Shown piece by piece: positions 25,937 to 34,982 of a stretch of 64,000 nucleotides of DNA. Where the stretch lies: assembly GCF_018130545.1 (NCBI RefSeq), contig NZ_JAFCKF010000007.1:248001-312000 (forward strand), read 5' to 3'. Numbering within the stretch: the first letter of the stretch is position 1; each line of letters opens with the position of its first letter. The translations under genes were made by a program, and so were the position numbers. A model generated the notes under the pieces. It made no database searches, was not told the origin of the DNA, and worked only from the letters and a program-made list of their open reading frames with translations. The stretch is from Bradyrhizobium tropiciagri. Lineage in GTDB: Bacteria > Pseudomonadota > Alphaproteobacteria > Rhizobiales > Xanthobacteraceae.

Positions 25937-26933
25937 AGTAGATTTCCGAAATACGGTAGCGGCCGCGGCACTTTTGCATCTGGACGACGACGTCGACCAG
26001 ATGCAGCAAGAGCGAACGGATATCGTCGCGATGGAGATCACGTCCCTCCGCGCTCTCCTTGACCAGCAGAGTCATTTGTTCAAAGGCAAGGCGGGCGCTG
26101 TCGGCGTGAACCGTCGTGATCGATCCCGGGTGCCCCGAATTCACGTTCCTGAGATAAAAGAAGGCGGTGCCGTCGCGCAGCTCCTGCAGCAGAATGCGGT
26201 CGGGCCGCATGCGCAAGGACGATTCCAGGAGTTCGCGGGGGCCGATCTTGGCCACACCCTGTCCATCCTTGGCATAGAGCAGCCGGACACAATTCTGATG
26301 CGGGATGACCAGCTCGGCGGTGTCTTCGATGGTGATGAGCCGTTCATGCGCCGGAATGGCAGCAATCAGCGCTTTGGACAGAGTGGTCTTGCCGGACCCC
26401 GTCGCCCCCGAGATCAAGATGTTGCGGCGAGTGCGTACCGCAAGCTCGAGGAACTCGCGCCAATGGCCAGTTTCTTTCAGCGTGAGCAGCCGATGCTCGT
26501 CGGCATCCAGTTCGTCCCTGGCGGAGCGGACCTCATCGAACAGCTTTACCCGCTCCAAGGCGTCCAGGTTCATGGTTAGTGTTGAGGGCTTGCGGATCGT
26601 GAGACTGATCATGCCTGCGGGGACCGCGGGCGGCACAACGATTTGACAGCGCTCCTCGCCGATCAAGCTGGTCGACACCACCGGACATTCCGGTCCGATG
26701 TCCTGGCGGGTGTGACCGGCGGCCGCTGTCGCAAGGTGTGAGAGGTACGCGTGCGTGAGCGTTGCTTCCTCCTGCCGTCTCCAGCCGTCAGGTCCTTCCA
26801 CAAAAACCTCGCCAGGACGGTTGACGACGATTTCGGTCAGGGTGTTGTCGGCCAAGTATGGCGCCAGCGGCTCGAGGTAGCGCGCCAGCACCAACCGTCC
26901 GCTATCGTGATTGACCGATGCGCCTGTGCTCAT
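25902..26933 (-). CDS. virB11: VirB11-type traffic ATPase
   Basis: A 343-residue hexameric secretion ATPase at the cytoplasmic face of the T4SS. Walker A is GATGSGKTT at residues 176-184; the Asp box RLITIEDTAELVI, Walker B-like region and HPGSITTVHAD histidine box follow. It overlaps virB10 by ATGA and virD4 by 35 bases. Confidence 0.96.
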   Translation of the reverse strand: MSTGASVNHDSGRLVLARYLEPLAPYLADNTLTEIVVNRPGEVFVEGPDGWRRQEEATLTHAYLSHLATAAAGHTRQDIGPECPVVSTSLIGEERCQIVVPPAVPAGMISLTIRKPSTLTMNLDALERVKLFDEVRSARDELDADEHRLLTLKETGHWREFLELAVRTRRNILISGATGSGKTTLSKALIAAIPAHERLITIEDTAELVIPHQNCVRLLYAKDGQGVAKIGPRELLESSLRMRPDRILLQELRDGTAFFYLRNVNSGHPGSITTVHADSARLAFEQMTLLVKESAEGRDLHRDDIRSLLLHLVDVVVQMQKCRGRYRISEIYYDPARKRDHAR

Positions 26934-28075
26934 TTCGTCACCATGGCTGGCCCGACGAGCCCTCCGGGGAGGGTGCGGTCGAGAATCTGGGTGCGACTTT
27001 CGATCCGCTTGAGTTGGTAGACCGACGAGAAATCGAGGTCGCGCGCGACAAAGATATTCACGAGTTCACCCTGGTTCTTGCTTAGCGTCGGCGGGATGTT
27101 GATTGATTGCTCGACGGCGATGCCGGCGGCGGTGTTGCTCGTACCAGCAGTGTTGTTGATCTGGATCGAGCCGTCTTGCAATTGCTGCCGCCCGATCGAG
27201 GAGGCATCGCTGACGATCGACAGCAACAGCGCCGAACCGAAACGCTCCCAGAAATGCGTGTCGATGTCGCCGTCGAACCCTGCGCGGCCGAGCGCATCAG
27301 TGGCAGGCGAGGCCAGCGCCACGATCACGCCCGTCGGCGTCTTGGCGCGCGCCCATAGCACAAACATCCGTTTGGAGCCGCGCCGGACATTGCCACGATA
27401 TTCGCCGACCACTTGGGTGCCTTTTTCCATGAGCACCACATTGCCGGAATCCGACATCACATCTCGCAACACGACACAGGAGACGAAGCCCGCCACATCC
27501 GAGGACATCGCAGTCTCGAGCACGCAAGGGATCGATGTGCCCTGGGTGACGAGAAGGTTGCGATTGGGAAGCCGGGCCGCGCGCACGCCTTCGATCGGCG
27601 TGGGTTTCAGCTTGTCCGCAAGCTCGTTGCGTGGCTCGGCCCGCCCAAAATCATAGGGATCGATGGGGACGCTTCCGGTCGGGCCATTATGGGGCGGACG
27701 TCCCGACGCGACCGGCCGGTTATAGGCGAGCACCGGCGCGCGCCGTGCGCTTTCGAGCATCTGGTCGGGAGCGGGCGCGGGGGCCGCCGGCGTGGCTGAG
27801 ATAGGTGCGACCGGAATGGATGCCGTGGTGGTGGGTGCGGCGGGTAGCTCCGCGGCGGGCTCGAACGCCGCCGCCTGACGGATCATGAGCTTGCGGGCGG
27901 AGTCGCTGACCGGCTTGTCGCTTTTCCAGGTCCCCCAGATGATCAGAAAGGCGAATGCGGTGAGCGCGAGCGCGCCGAAGCCGCGTTTGAGCATCGCTGT
28001 TCGACCATTATCCGCTCCTCCGACCGGAGTAATGCCGCGTTCGCCGGCGAGCGTTTCATTCTCATGCTCGGTCAT
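26930..28075 (-). CDS. virB10: VirB10-type T4SS scaffold protein
   Basis: A 381-residue inner-membrane-anchored protein spanning the periplasm. One membrane segment (about residues 31-47), then a long Pro/Ala-rich linker, then a C-terminal beta-barrel domain with TQGTSIPCVLETAMSSDVAGFVSC and GELVNIFVARDLDFSSVYQL. It links the ATPases with the outer-membrane ring. It starts 11 bases after virB9. Confidence 0.94.
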   Translation of the reverse strand: MTEHENETLAGERGITPVGGADNGRTAMLKRGFGALALTAFAFLIIWGTWKSDKPVSDSARKLMIRQAAAFEPAAELPAAPTTTASIPVAPISATPAAPAPAPDQMLESARRAPVLAYNRPVASGRPPHNGPTGSVPIDPYDFGRAEPRNELADKLKPTPIEGVRAARLPNRNLLVTQGTSIPCVLETAMSSDVAGFVSCVVLRDVMSDSGNVVLMEKGTQVVGEYRGNVRRGSKRMFVLWARAKTPTGVIVALASPATDALGRAGFDGDIDTHFWERFGSALLLSIVSDASSIGRQQLQDGSIQINNTAGTSNTAAGIAVEQSINIPPTLSKNQGELVNIFVARDLDFSSVYQLKRIESRTQILDRTLPGGLVGPAMVTK

Positions 28076-28086
28076 GTTGTGCCCGC

Positions 28087-28938
28087 CTATCGTGCCCTTG
28101 GGGTTGGAGTTGGCCTCTTCGCCCGCCGCTCGACCGAGGGGCTCGTGGTGTTGGTGCCGGGATTGACACCGACAGCATCGAACGCTTCGTTGAAGATGCA
28201 GAGCACGATGTCGCCCTTGCGCAGCCGAAACTCGCGGGCCGTGGCGTGGACCACCACAAGCTCGCCGCGGACATCCTTAGGGACGAGACTTTCAGAGCCA
28301 TCCGAGTTGATCAGGTAGATGGCCGGGATCTCCCGATTACCAGCGAAGCGGAACGTGGTCTCCTTGCCGTCGTCGACGACGGCTTCGGGTTCGAGGTCGA
28401 TCGAGCCCTGGGCGGAAAAACGCCAGTTGCGGGCGCCGTAGGCATGATGCAGGTCAAACGTCTGATCGATCAGCGCGCCTTCCCGTTCTGCGCCGCGGGC
28501 AGCCGCCTCAATGCGCCGCCGCTCGATCTCGTCGCCGGGATAGGCAAAGCGGACGACGAAGTAGCTGTCCGCCAGCGTGGTCTCAGCGATCGACAGCTCG
28601 AACTGATAGGAGCGCTTGCGTCCGTCGGGTCGGGTGGTGACGACCTGCAGATTCGTTGGTGGGTGTTTTTCGCGGGGCTTGAGGAAAAGGATCGAGCCCG
28701 CGGGTGCGACCTCCCATGCGATCGCGTCACCGATCGCAACATGGGCGATTTCCTCGTCATCGGCAAACACGACCTGGGTCGAGGCGCGGATGACGCCGTT
28801 AAGGCGGACCACATTGGTTGGGTCATAGGTCACGGTCCGTACGCGCGCATCGTGTTGCCCGGGCGCTGGCTGCTGCAGCGCCAACACCGGTCCGGCAAAC
28901 CCGAGAGCTAAAGTGATCCAGAGCGCAAAACGTTTCAT
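28087..28938 (-). CDS. virB9: VirB9-type T4SS outer-membrane complex protein
   Basis: A 283-residue secreted protein with a clear signal peptide (MKRFALWITLALGFAGPVLAL). It has the N-terminal VirB9 domain (VRTVTYDPTNVVRLNGVIRAST, HPPTNLQVVTTRPDGRKRSYQFEL) and the C-terminal domain (NREIPAIYLINSDGSESLV). ATG 28938 overlaps the virB8 stop by 4 bases. Confidence 0.94.
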   Translation of the reverse strand: MKRFALWITLALGFAGPVLALQQPAPGQHDARVRTVTYDPTNVVRLNGVIRASTQVVFADDEEIAHVAIGDAIAWEVAPAGSILFLKPREKHPPTNLQVVTTRPDGRKRSYQFELSIAETTLADSYFVVRFAYPGDEIERRRIEAAARGAEREGALIDQTFDLHHAYGARNWRFSAQGSIDLEPEAVVDDGKETTFRFAGNREIPAIYLINSDGSESLVPKDVRGELVVVHATAREFRLRKGDIVLCIFNEAFDAVGVNPGTNTTSPSVERRAKRPTPTPRAR

Positions 28939-29606
28939 GGCAAGACCTCCGGATCGGCACGATATTCCGAAACCAGGAAGCCGAGCGGATTGATCAGACG
29001 GTCGGCCGATGACATCGGTGCGTTGGCATAAGCGAAGGTCAGGGTTGAGACCCAATGGGTCACACGGGTCTCCTCGCCCTTGCGGCTCTCTTTCATGAAC
29101 CGCACAGACGCGACATTATCGGCAAGAAGCGAAATCGCCTTAATCCGCACTGTCGCGACCCCAAAACGGCCCTGAACGACTTGCGGGCTTTCGGGATTGG
29201 AGCCGCGGTACCAGGCTGCGAAACGCGCTTGCTCGCCCTGCCCCGAAAGCAAGGAGATCGTGCGGAAATTGGTTTCAGCTTCCGGATAGCTGTAACCTTC
29301 ACGCGCGCGAACATAGCGTCCAAGGAAATACTTGGTCACAGCTTCGTCGTAGCGCGCCGGCGTCGAATTGAGGGCCGAGACAGTGTCGACAATACCAGTG
29401 GCGTTGTCGACGCGGATGACGAACGGCTCGACGGTCTTGAGCGGTGCCAGCGCTGCGACCGCACCGACGGAGGCGACTGCCAATGCGCAGGCGGCCGCCG
29501 CAATCGCCCAGGCTGTTCGCCGCGAGCGATGGGCCGACAGCAGCAGATCCTGCTCCCAACGCCGCGCGTTCTCGAAGTAGCTTTTCAGCTCATCATGGCC
29601 GACCAT
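28935..29606 (-). CDS. virB8: VirB8-type T4SS inner-membrane protein
   Basis: A 223-residue bitopic membrane protein. A cytoplasmic start (ELKSYFENARRWEQDLLLSAHRSRRTAW) is followed by one membrane helix (about residues 32-54) and a periplasmic domain including LKTVEPFVIRVDNATGIVD, TKYFLGRYVRAREGYSYPEAETNF and HWVSTLTFAYA. It assembles the T4SS core. The start is 2 bases after the virB7-like stop. Confidence 0.94.
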   Translation of the reverse strand: MVGHDELKSYFENARRWEQDLLLSAHRSRRTAWAIAAAACALAVASVGAVAALAPLKTVEPFVIRVDNATGIVDTVSALNSTPARYDEAVTKYFLGRYVRAREGYSYPEAETNFRTISLLSGQGEQARFAAWYRGSNPESPQVVQGRFGVATVRIKAISLLADNVASVRFMKESRKGEETRVTHWVSTLTFAYANAPMSSADRLINPLGFLVSEYRADPEVLP

Positions 29607-29607
29607 C

Positions 29608-29901
29608 TCACGCCTCCTTGCCGCAGGCGCGGTAAGAGGCTGCAATGTCGGCCCAGCGGCCGGACGCGGCGAGATGAGTCGAAGGTGCTGATTGGCTGCT
29701 CTCGCCTTTCCGGGTGATGGGGGCGGACGGCGAAGCCGACGGCTCGGGTGTCGTGGGCGGCGCGCCGGACTCCGAATCCCACAACGAACGATTGAGCGGC
29801 CGCCGAGCCGTACCGTCACATGACGGCGGCCCCTTTGACCAGGTCCCGCAGCCTCCAAGCTGCGATGCGATGACGCAAATGATGAATACTCGACGCCACA
29901 T
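29608..29901 (-). CDS. virB7: VirB7-like T4SS lipoprotein
   Basis: A 97-residue lipoprotein with a signal peptide ending in the lipobox LGGC (MWRRVFIICVIASQLGGC). The mature part is Pro/Ser-rich with two further cysteines and a short C-terminal helix (WADIAASYRACG). Position between virB6 and virB8 and the lipobox support VirB7, which pairs with VirB9 in the outer ring. Sequence similarity alone would be weak. Confidence 0.72.
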   Translation of the reverse strand: MWRRVFIICVIASQLGGCGTWSKGPPSCDGTARRPLNRSLWDSESGAPPTTPEPSASPSAPITRKGESSQSAPSTHLAASGRWADIAASYRACGKEA

Positions 29902-29955
29902 CGTTCTGATGCCCCTGTCGTTGTCTATCGCCTGATTGCTGGCGACTATTGTTGT

Positions 29956-30942
29956 TTAGGCTGCCGTGGATCCCTGCGATCGGGCACGCTGCATACTGCC
30001 GCCCTGTCGGCCGGCTCTTATGGCGGCGAGACCCCGGCTGGCCGACCAGCGCGCGCCGGCATACGCACCTCCGGCCGCCGCCGTGGCATTGGCAACCAGT
30101 GGGCTAGTGACCAGCCGGCTAGCGAGCGACGCCCCTCCCCCGGCGAGGCCCCCTGCGATGATCGGCAGTTGCAGCGCGATGTATCCGGACAGACCCAGCA
30201 CGGCGCTGATGGCGACCGCGGCCACGACCAACTCGCCCGCTGTTCCCGCGTTTGCCGCGAACCTGTCGATGAAGCCGCTGACGGTGGTTAGCATTAGGCC
30301 GACCAGAGCGACCACCAGCACCAACAGGATCACGAAATTGGCGACCTGCCGAAGCCAGGCTTCTGTAAAGGGGCGGGTCGCCTCAAATAGTCCCAGTGCA
30401 ATGAAGATCGGTCCAAGCGCGATGACGACGCCAAGTCCCACTTTGGCGTAGAGCAGAATGGCAAATTGCAGGAACGACCCGACGGCCACAAAAACCAGTA
30501 GAATGGCCGCGATCAGTGCAGGCGCGATATTGGTCAGGCCGGCCTGCTCATAGATCTTGTTAGCGACGTCAATTCCTTTTGAAAGGAGTTGATCAAACGG
30601 CGCTCCGGAACTGGTATTAAGTCCAGAACCCGCCAACGCATTGCCGATCTCCTTAGGCAAAGACTCGAAGAACAATCCCGTGACGTACTGTTGGAACGCG
30701 CTCGAGTTGGTTGCTAGTAACACCACGACTACGATCCGCATCGCGCGCCAAGCGAATTCCATGAACGGCTCAGTGATCGCGCCCCGCATCACCGCGAAGC
30801 CGTAGAGAATGACATAGAGCATCACGGCCGTACGGAGTGGACCATCAACGTAGGACGCGAGATTCGATACCGACGTCGACACGAATGTCGTGATTGGCTG
30901 CTCGAATTCCTTGAGGAAACTGTCGAAGACATTTATGGCCAT
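29956..30942 (-). CDS. virB6: VirB6/TrbL-type T4SS polytopic membrane protein
   Basis: A 328-residue inner-membrane protein with about six hydrophobic segments (MLYVILYGFAVM, IVVVVLLAT, IAPALIAAILLVFVAV, VGLGVVIALGPIFIALGLF, FVILLVLVVALVGLML, ISAVLGLSGYIAL) and the signature GPIFIALGLFEATRPFTEAWLRQ. The C-terminus is Gly/Ala/Arg-rich. It is a channel component. The gene lies between the eexN-like and virB7-like genes. Confidence 0.93.
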   Translation of the reverse strand: MAINVFDSFLKEFEQPITTFVSTSVSNLASYVDGPLRTAVMLYVILYGFAVMRGAITEPFMEFAWRAMRIVVVVLLATNSSAFQQYVTGLFFESLPKEIGNALAGSGLNTSSGAPFDQLLSKGIDVANKIYEQAGLTNIAPALIAAILLVFVAVGSFLQFAILLYAKVGLGVVIALGPIFIALGLFEATRPFTEAWLRQVANFVILLVLVVALVGLMLTTVSGFIDRFAANAGTAGELVVAAVAISAVLGLSGYIALQLPIIAGGLAGGGASLASRLVTSPLVANATAAAGGAYAGARWSASRGLAAIRAGRQGGSMQRARSQGSTAA

Positions 30943-30953
30943 CGCGGCGGTCC

Positions 30954-31196
30954 TTACTTCAGGGCGTCTTTCATCTCTTGGATGGTGATCTTATTGCGGG
31001 CCTCATTTGCATTGATGCAATTCGACGTCTTCTCAAGTTCTCCGGGATTGTCGCCGCACCCCTTGAGAGCCGCAGCAAGCTCGTCTCGATGATCAAGAAA
31101 CCAGCCGACGGTTTTGGCTTGTTGACTCTCGGCGTCGTTACAGCCCGGAAGAGCCGCAGCGGCTGTGACCAGAAGAATGGCAAGTCTCGTCTTCAT
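30954..31196 (-). CDS. EexN-type entry exclusion lipoprotein
   Basis: An 80-residue lipoprotein with lipobox LPGC after a short signal peptide. The mature part, with TVGWFLDHRDELAAALKGCGDNPGELEKTSNCINANEA, matches the EexN pattern (W-x-D, C-x-NPGE, C-x-NA). EexN proteins stop a cell that already holds the plasmid from receiving it again. It overlaps the virB5 stop by 4 bases and sits in the usual place between virB5 and virB6. Confidence 0.88.
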   Translation of the reverse strand: MKTRLAILLVTAAAALPGCNDAESQQAKTVGWFLDHRDELAAALKGCGDNPGELEKTSNCINANEARNKITIQEMKDALK

Positions 31197-31915
31197 TGCA
31201 GGGCTGCTTTCATTTCGTCGATCAGTTGTTCCTGTTTCTCCCGCTCCCGCTGTCCATCCATGTCCACGCGGGCCTGCTGGATCATTGCCAGAGCCTGCAT
31301 TCGGAGCACGTCGTTCTGTAGCAGCGCCTGTTCGGCCTGCAGCCGCGCTGAGAGATCAAGAACCTCTTTGGCGTCAGTCGCCGAGCTGATGCGAGCTCTG
31401 AGCTCCTCGAGCGCATCGATGCGCTGCGAGGCCGTATCGTATACCGCCTGACCCATGGAGTGCTTGGCTCCGGTCTGCCGGGCGATCCGATCGAGCTCAC
31501 TCTGGTAGTACGAGTTGCCGTTGTTGCCGGTATATGCGCGGTTCTGCGAAAGATAATGGTTGATGGCGTCGGCGAAGTTGCCGCCACCCTGCCCCGCGAC
31601 GAGACGCTCTATGTCTGAGAATTGCTGGGGCAAGACTTTCCGGAACTGTGGCGTGTTCAGGAGGGCGCCGATATCGTTAGCGTTGGTCCGCTTGTTGAAG
31701 CTGTCATAGAGCTGCTTGGCTTGGCTCAACTGATCCTGTGCGACCTTGAGCTGCGACGTCAGGGTGTCGACCTGCTTCTTCAGCTCAGTCAGCTGCTCAA
31801 ACTGCCGCGCATACACGCTTGGGTCGAATACGATCTCCGCCCGGCCAGGTGAGGCCATCAGCAAGGGCATGACTGAAAGAGAGGCGAAAACTGCGGGCAT
31901 ACGCTGAACTACCAT
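31193..31915 (-). CDS. virB5: VirB5/TrbJ-type minor pilus protein
   Basis: A 240-residue secreted coiled-coil protein. A signal peptide (to about residue 26, SPGRAEI) precedes long helices (ARQFEQLTELKKQVDTLTSQLKVAQDQLSQAKQLYDS) and YYQSELDRIARQTG. VirB5 sits at the pilus tip. ATG 31915 overlaps the virB4 3-prime end by 7 bases; an internal ATG at 31900 is possible. Confidence 0.9.
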   Translation of the reverse strand: MVVQRMPAVFASLSVMPLLMASPGRAEIVFDPSVYARQFEQLTELKKQVDTLTSQLKVAQDQLSQAKQLYDSFNKRTNANDIGALLNTPQFRKVLPQQFSDIERLVAGQGGGNFADAINHYLSQNRAYTGNNGNSYYQSELDRIARQTGAKHSMGQAVYDTASQRIDALEELRARISSATDAKEVLDLSARLQAEQALLQNDVLRMQALAMIQQARVDMDGQREREKQEQLIDEMKAALQ

Positions 31916-34278
31916 TGGGCTTTCCTCCGCTCGGCGTGAAAGACCGGCAGCCATTGCGCGGGGTCGTCTCCGACCTGGCTGCGAATGCGATCGAGCAGCT
32001 CGACCGTTTCCGTCCGTCCCGACAAGACGGCGAGCGCGTCGTCGAAACCGCCGAGGTCGAGTTCCGCCACCACCGAGTTGTGGCCTTGCTTGACCAGGAA
32101 GCGCCGACTTTCGGGGGCGAGCTCCTCCTTGATCAGACGGAATTCCGTGTCGGTCAGATGGAAGCCGTCGACATAGTCCGCGCGTGTGCCCCGCGCGTTC
32201 GGCAGGAAGATTTGGGTCGGGCATTGTTCGACGATGGTGTGCGCGATCGGCGAGGCCAGCGCGTCGCGTGGCGACTGCGTGCCAAACACCATGACACCGT
32301 TCTGCTTGCGGATGGTCTTCAGCTTGTTGTTGGCGAGATCTCGGAACGCCTCGTCCCCCAGCGCCTTCCAGAATTCGTCGATGTCGATGATCAGGCGCCG
32401 GCCGTCGATCAGCCGTTCGACGCGGTGAAATAGATACATCATGAGTGGCGTGCGAACGGTGGGGTGGTCCAAGAGATCGGTCATGTCAAAACCAATAAAC
32501 CGGGCTTCCAGGCCAATGGCGTCCTCTTCGCCATCCAGCACCCAGCCGAAAGGCGCGCCCCGGCACCATCGCTCGAGCCGTGCACCGATGCCCTCGCGGT
32601 CCTGCTGGCCGAGAAAAGCCCGCAGCGTCCCGAACGAACGTTCCGCTTGCCGCAGCTGACCGAGCGCTCGCAATCCGGAATCGATCCGTTCCTCCTCGAC
32701 AACCGTCAGCGGGCGGTCATCCGGCGTAACGAGTTTCCGAACTAGTTCGCCCAGGAAAGAAAGGTTTGCTGGCGTCAGCTCGAGCGCCCTAAGCGGTGCG
32801 CAGCCGGTCGGCATGCCGTTGCGCAAGGTCAGATAGGTGCCGCCGGCGGCGCGCACGAAGATCTCAGCACCCCGGTCCTTGTCGAAGAAAACGTAAGAGG
32901 CCCCTAACCGCTCGGCCTGCGAGAGCAGGAAGTTCTGCACGACGGTTTTTCCGGACCCCGATGGGCCGCAGATGAAGGTGTTGCCGAGATCGCCATGATG
33001 GAAGGAGAAGTAAAAGGGCGAGCCCGACGCGGTCTTGAGCATCGCTACCGGCGGTCCCCAGTGGTTGCCCGCTGGTTGTCCGGTGGGATAGGTGTGGAAG
33101 GGAGAGAGGGCCGCGAAATTCCGCGAGTTGATCGCGCCAGTGCGCGCCCGGTACTTGAACAGCCCAGGAAGCTGCGCCCAATAGGCAGCTTCAAGTCCAA
33201 GATCCTCCCGGGCGACTACCGCACCCGCATCGGCGAGCGCGCGCCGCGCTACGCTCATGTGTGCCTGCAGCTGCGAAGGCGTGTCGGCGTAGACCAAGAG
33301 CGAGAGGTGATGATCTCCAAGCACGAATCGGTTGGATTCGAGATCGTCGAGGGCGTCAGAGAGCTCGTCGATCTGCGAGGCGGCCGGATCCTGAGCCGAA
33401 ACCAGCTGGTTCTGCTTTCGCGTTAGGACCGTCTTGGCGTCGGCTTTCGCCAAAAACGCGAACGATTGCGCAACGACGAGCTCAAAAGGCGCCGAGAGTA
33501 GCGCGTTCAGCAGGCCAGGCCGGGTGGACGCCGGATATTCCTTGAGTCCGAACATGCCAGCGAACCGCGATCCGCCGGCCGCTCGAATTTCGAGGGCCTC
33601 TCGGCCGAAGATGACTCGATTTGAGTAGAGTGCGGGACCGATCGGCCCCTGCGGCAACGGCATCGGCATCCATTCGCCGGAGGCGAGCGCATGGAGCAGC
33701 TCCATCGGTTCTGAGAAGATGATGCCGTCGCGCTCAGCCACTCCGACCGCACGGGCGCCGTAACGGTCGAGTGCCGCGATAACATCTCGCGTGGCATCGT
33801 TAAGCCGCTTCAGGGCCTCGCCGTCGACTTCGACGGAGTGTCCGGCGCTTTGGCGAAGCCGCCTGAAGAACGCGGCCGCCGTATCCGTCGCCGCGCGACC
33901 GGGATGACAAACCAGTGTCAGATAAAGGTCGTTGCGAAACAGCGCCTCTTTCTGAAGGCGTTCGTGATATTGGGCGTCGAGTCCAGCCGCAAAAGCTGAC
34001 CGGAAGGTACCGTCCGGATAGACCGACGTTCGGCGGCGCACCAGGTGGGTCCAGAGTGCGAGGCGCGGGTCTGCGACATTGCGCAGGGTGAGATTCAGCT
34101 TGCCGTGAAGATCGTTCAGATCCGAGGTCTCGGCAGTCTCGAACGAGGTGCCGTCGATCCGGATCACCGTAATCAGCGCTCGTGTTGTAAGACTGATCAC
34201 CGTCTCGGTGACATGCCGGCCAAACGGCAGGTAGACGTTGGGCTCGATCTCCCGGGTTTTAAGCGTGGCGTTACGCAT
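31909..34278 (-). CDS. virB4: VirB4-type T4SS ATPase
   Basis: A 789-residue ATPase energising pilus assembly and transfer. The N-terminal VirB4 domain (EPNVYLPFGRHVTETVISL, LHGKLNLTLRNVADPRLALW) is followed by Walker A GPSGSGKTV near residue 440, a Walker B region RRLIIDIDEFWKAL and the FGTQSPRDAL helix. ATG 34278 overlaps the virB3 end by 8 bases; a longer frame to 34338 is not homologous. Confidence 0.96.
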   Translation of the reverse strand: MRNATLKTREIEPNVYLPFGRHVTETVISLTTRALITVIRIDGTSFETAETSDLNDLHGKLNLTLRNVADPRLALWTHLVRRRTSVYPDGTFRSAFAAGLDAQYHERLQKEALFRNDLYLTLVCHPGRAATDTAAAFFRRLRQSAGHSVEVDGEALKRLNDATRDVIAALDRYGARAVGVAERDGIIFSEPMELLHALASGEWMPMPLPQGPIGPALYSNRVIFGREALEIRAAGGSRFAGMFGLKEYPASTRPGLLNALLSAPFELVVAQSFAFLAKADAKTVLTRKQNQLVSAQDPAASQIDELSDALDDLESNRFVLGDHHLSLLVYADTPSQLQAHMSVARRALADAGAVVAREDLGLEAAYWAQLPGLFKYRARTGAINSRNFAALSPFHTYPTGQPAGNHWGPPVAMLKTASGSPFYFSFHHGDLGNTFICGPSGSGKTVVQNFLLSQAERLGASYVFFDKDRGAEIFVRAAGGTYLTLRNGMPTGCAPLRALELTPANLSFLGELVRKLVTPDDRPLTVVEEERIDSGLRALGQLRQAERSFGTLRAFLGQQDREGIGARLERWCRGAPFGWVLDGEEDAIGLEARFIGFDMTDLLDHPTVRTPLMMYLFHRVERLIDGRRLIIDIDEFWKALGDEAFRDLANNKLKTIRKQNGVMVFGTQSPRDALASPIAHTIVEQCPTQIFLPNARGTRADYVDGFHLTDTEFRLIKEELAPESRRFLVKQGHNSVVAELDLGGFDDALAVLSGRTETVELLDRIRSQVGDDPAQWLPVFHAERRKAQW

Positions 34279-34609
34279 AACCGAGGTCCCTGGTTCGATA
34301 TCGCCTGACGAGTTTGAGCGGCGTGCAGGACGATCCACCCCAGAATGTGGCGTTGCGTGCGCGTCCTCGCGTTTCGATCCAGGCCAGCAGAATTCGGAAC
34401 ATATTGGGGTCGTGCCGGCAGATGATGCGGCAAAGACCGTGGATCGGAATCGCGACCAGGCCGTAGATGATGCTTCCGGCCACCAGAAACAGGATGCAGG
34501 AAAACATCACGTTGAGCGCCATAGCTTCCATAGTGACACCGGCAATCATGGCTGGACGCGTGCACGCGAGGAACAAGGTGTCCTCCGTGAGACGCGCGGC
34601 CTCGGCCAT
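34271..34609 (-). CDS. virB3: VirB3-type T4SS inner-membrane protein
   Basis: A 112-residue protein with the VirB3 start LTEDTLFLACTRPAMIAGVTMEAMALN and one or two membrane segments (FSCILFLVAGSIIYGLVAIPIHGL). The C-terminal FRILLAWIETRGRARN region is also typical. Start and virB2 stop share TGATG; the end overlaps virB4. VirB3 works with VirB4 at the inner membrane. Confidence 0.9.
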   Translation of the reverse strand: MAEAARLTEDTLFLACTRPAMIAGVTMEAMALNVMFSCILFLVAGSIIYGLVAIPIHGLCRIICRHDPNMFRILLAWIETRGRARNATFWGGSSCTPLKLVRRYRTRDLGYA

Positions 34610-34905
34610 CAATGACCTCCGGTCAAGGTTGAGACCACCTCTGAGGCACCGAACGTGATGGCGACACCGAGGACGACATAGGCGGCCTTGCGCAGATCGA
34701 GGTAGCCAAACATCCAGGCGATGCCGACGATGATGACCGCCAGCGTCGCCAGCAGGCGCGCAACGTTGCCCGTCAACATGTTGACGATGTTCTGCAGCAC
34801 GCCCTCGATGTTCGCGGTCTGCGCCAGCGCCGGCTCTACCAAGGCGATGCTGAGAACGGCCCCCATGCAAAGCAGGGCGGCGGAGTGTTTAAGAGAAGAA
34901 GTCAT
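34609..34905 (-). CDS. virB2: VirB2-type major pilin
   Basis: A 98-residue pilin precursor. A signal peptide ends at EPALAQ, followed by two hydrophobic helices (VARLLATLAVIIVGIAWMFGYLDL and AAYVVLGVAITFGASEVVSTL) around a short basic turn, which is the cyclic or linear pilin layout. It is the first structural gene after the VirB1-like gene. Confidence 0.92.
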   Translation of the reverse strand: MTSSLKHSAALLCMGAVLSIALVEPALAQTANIEGVLQNIVNMLTGNVARLLATLAVIIVGIAWMFGYLDLRKAAYVVLGVAITFGASEVVSTLTGGH

Positions 34906-34982
34906 GACACTGCTCCGATTGGCATTGCAGCCGGACCCTAGGGTCGGACCGCGTATTGAGTGGAGATAGAGAATGGCGATCC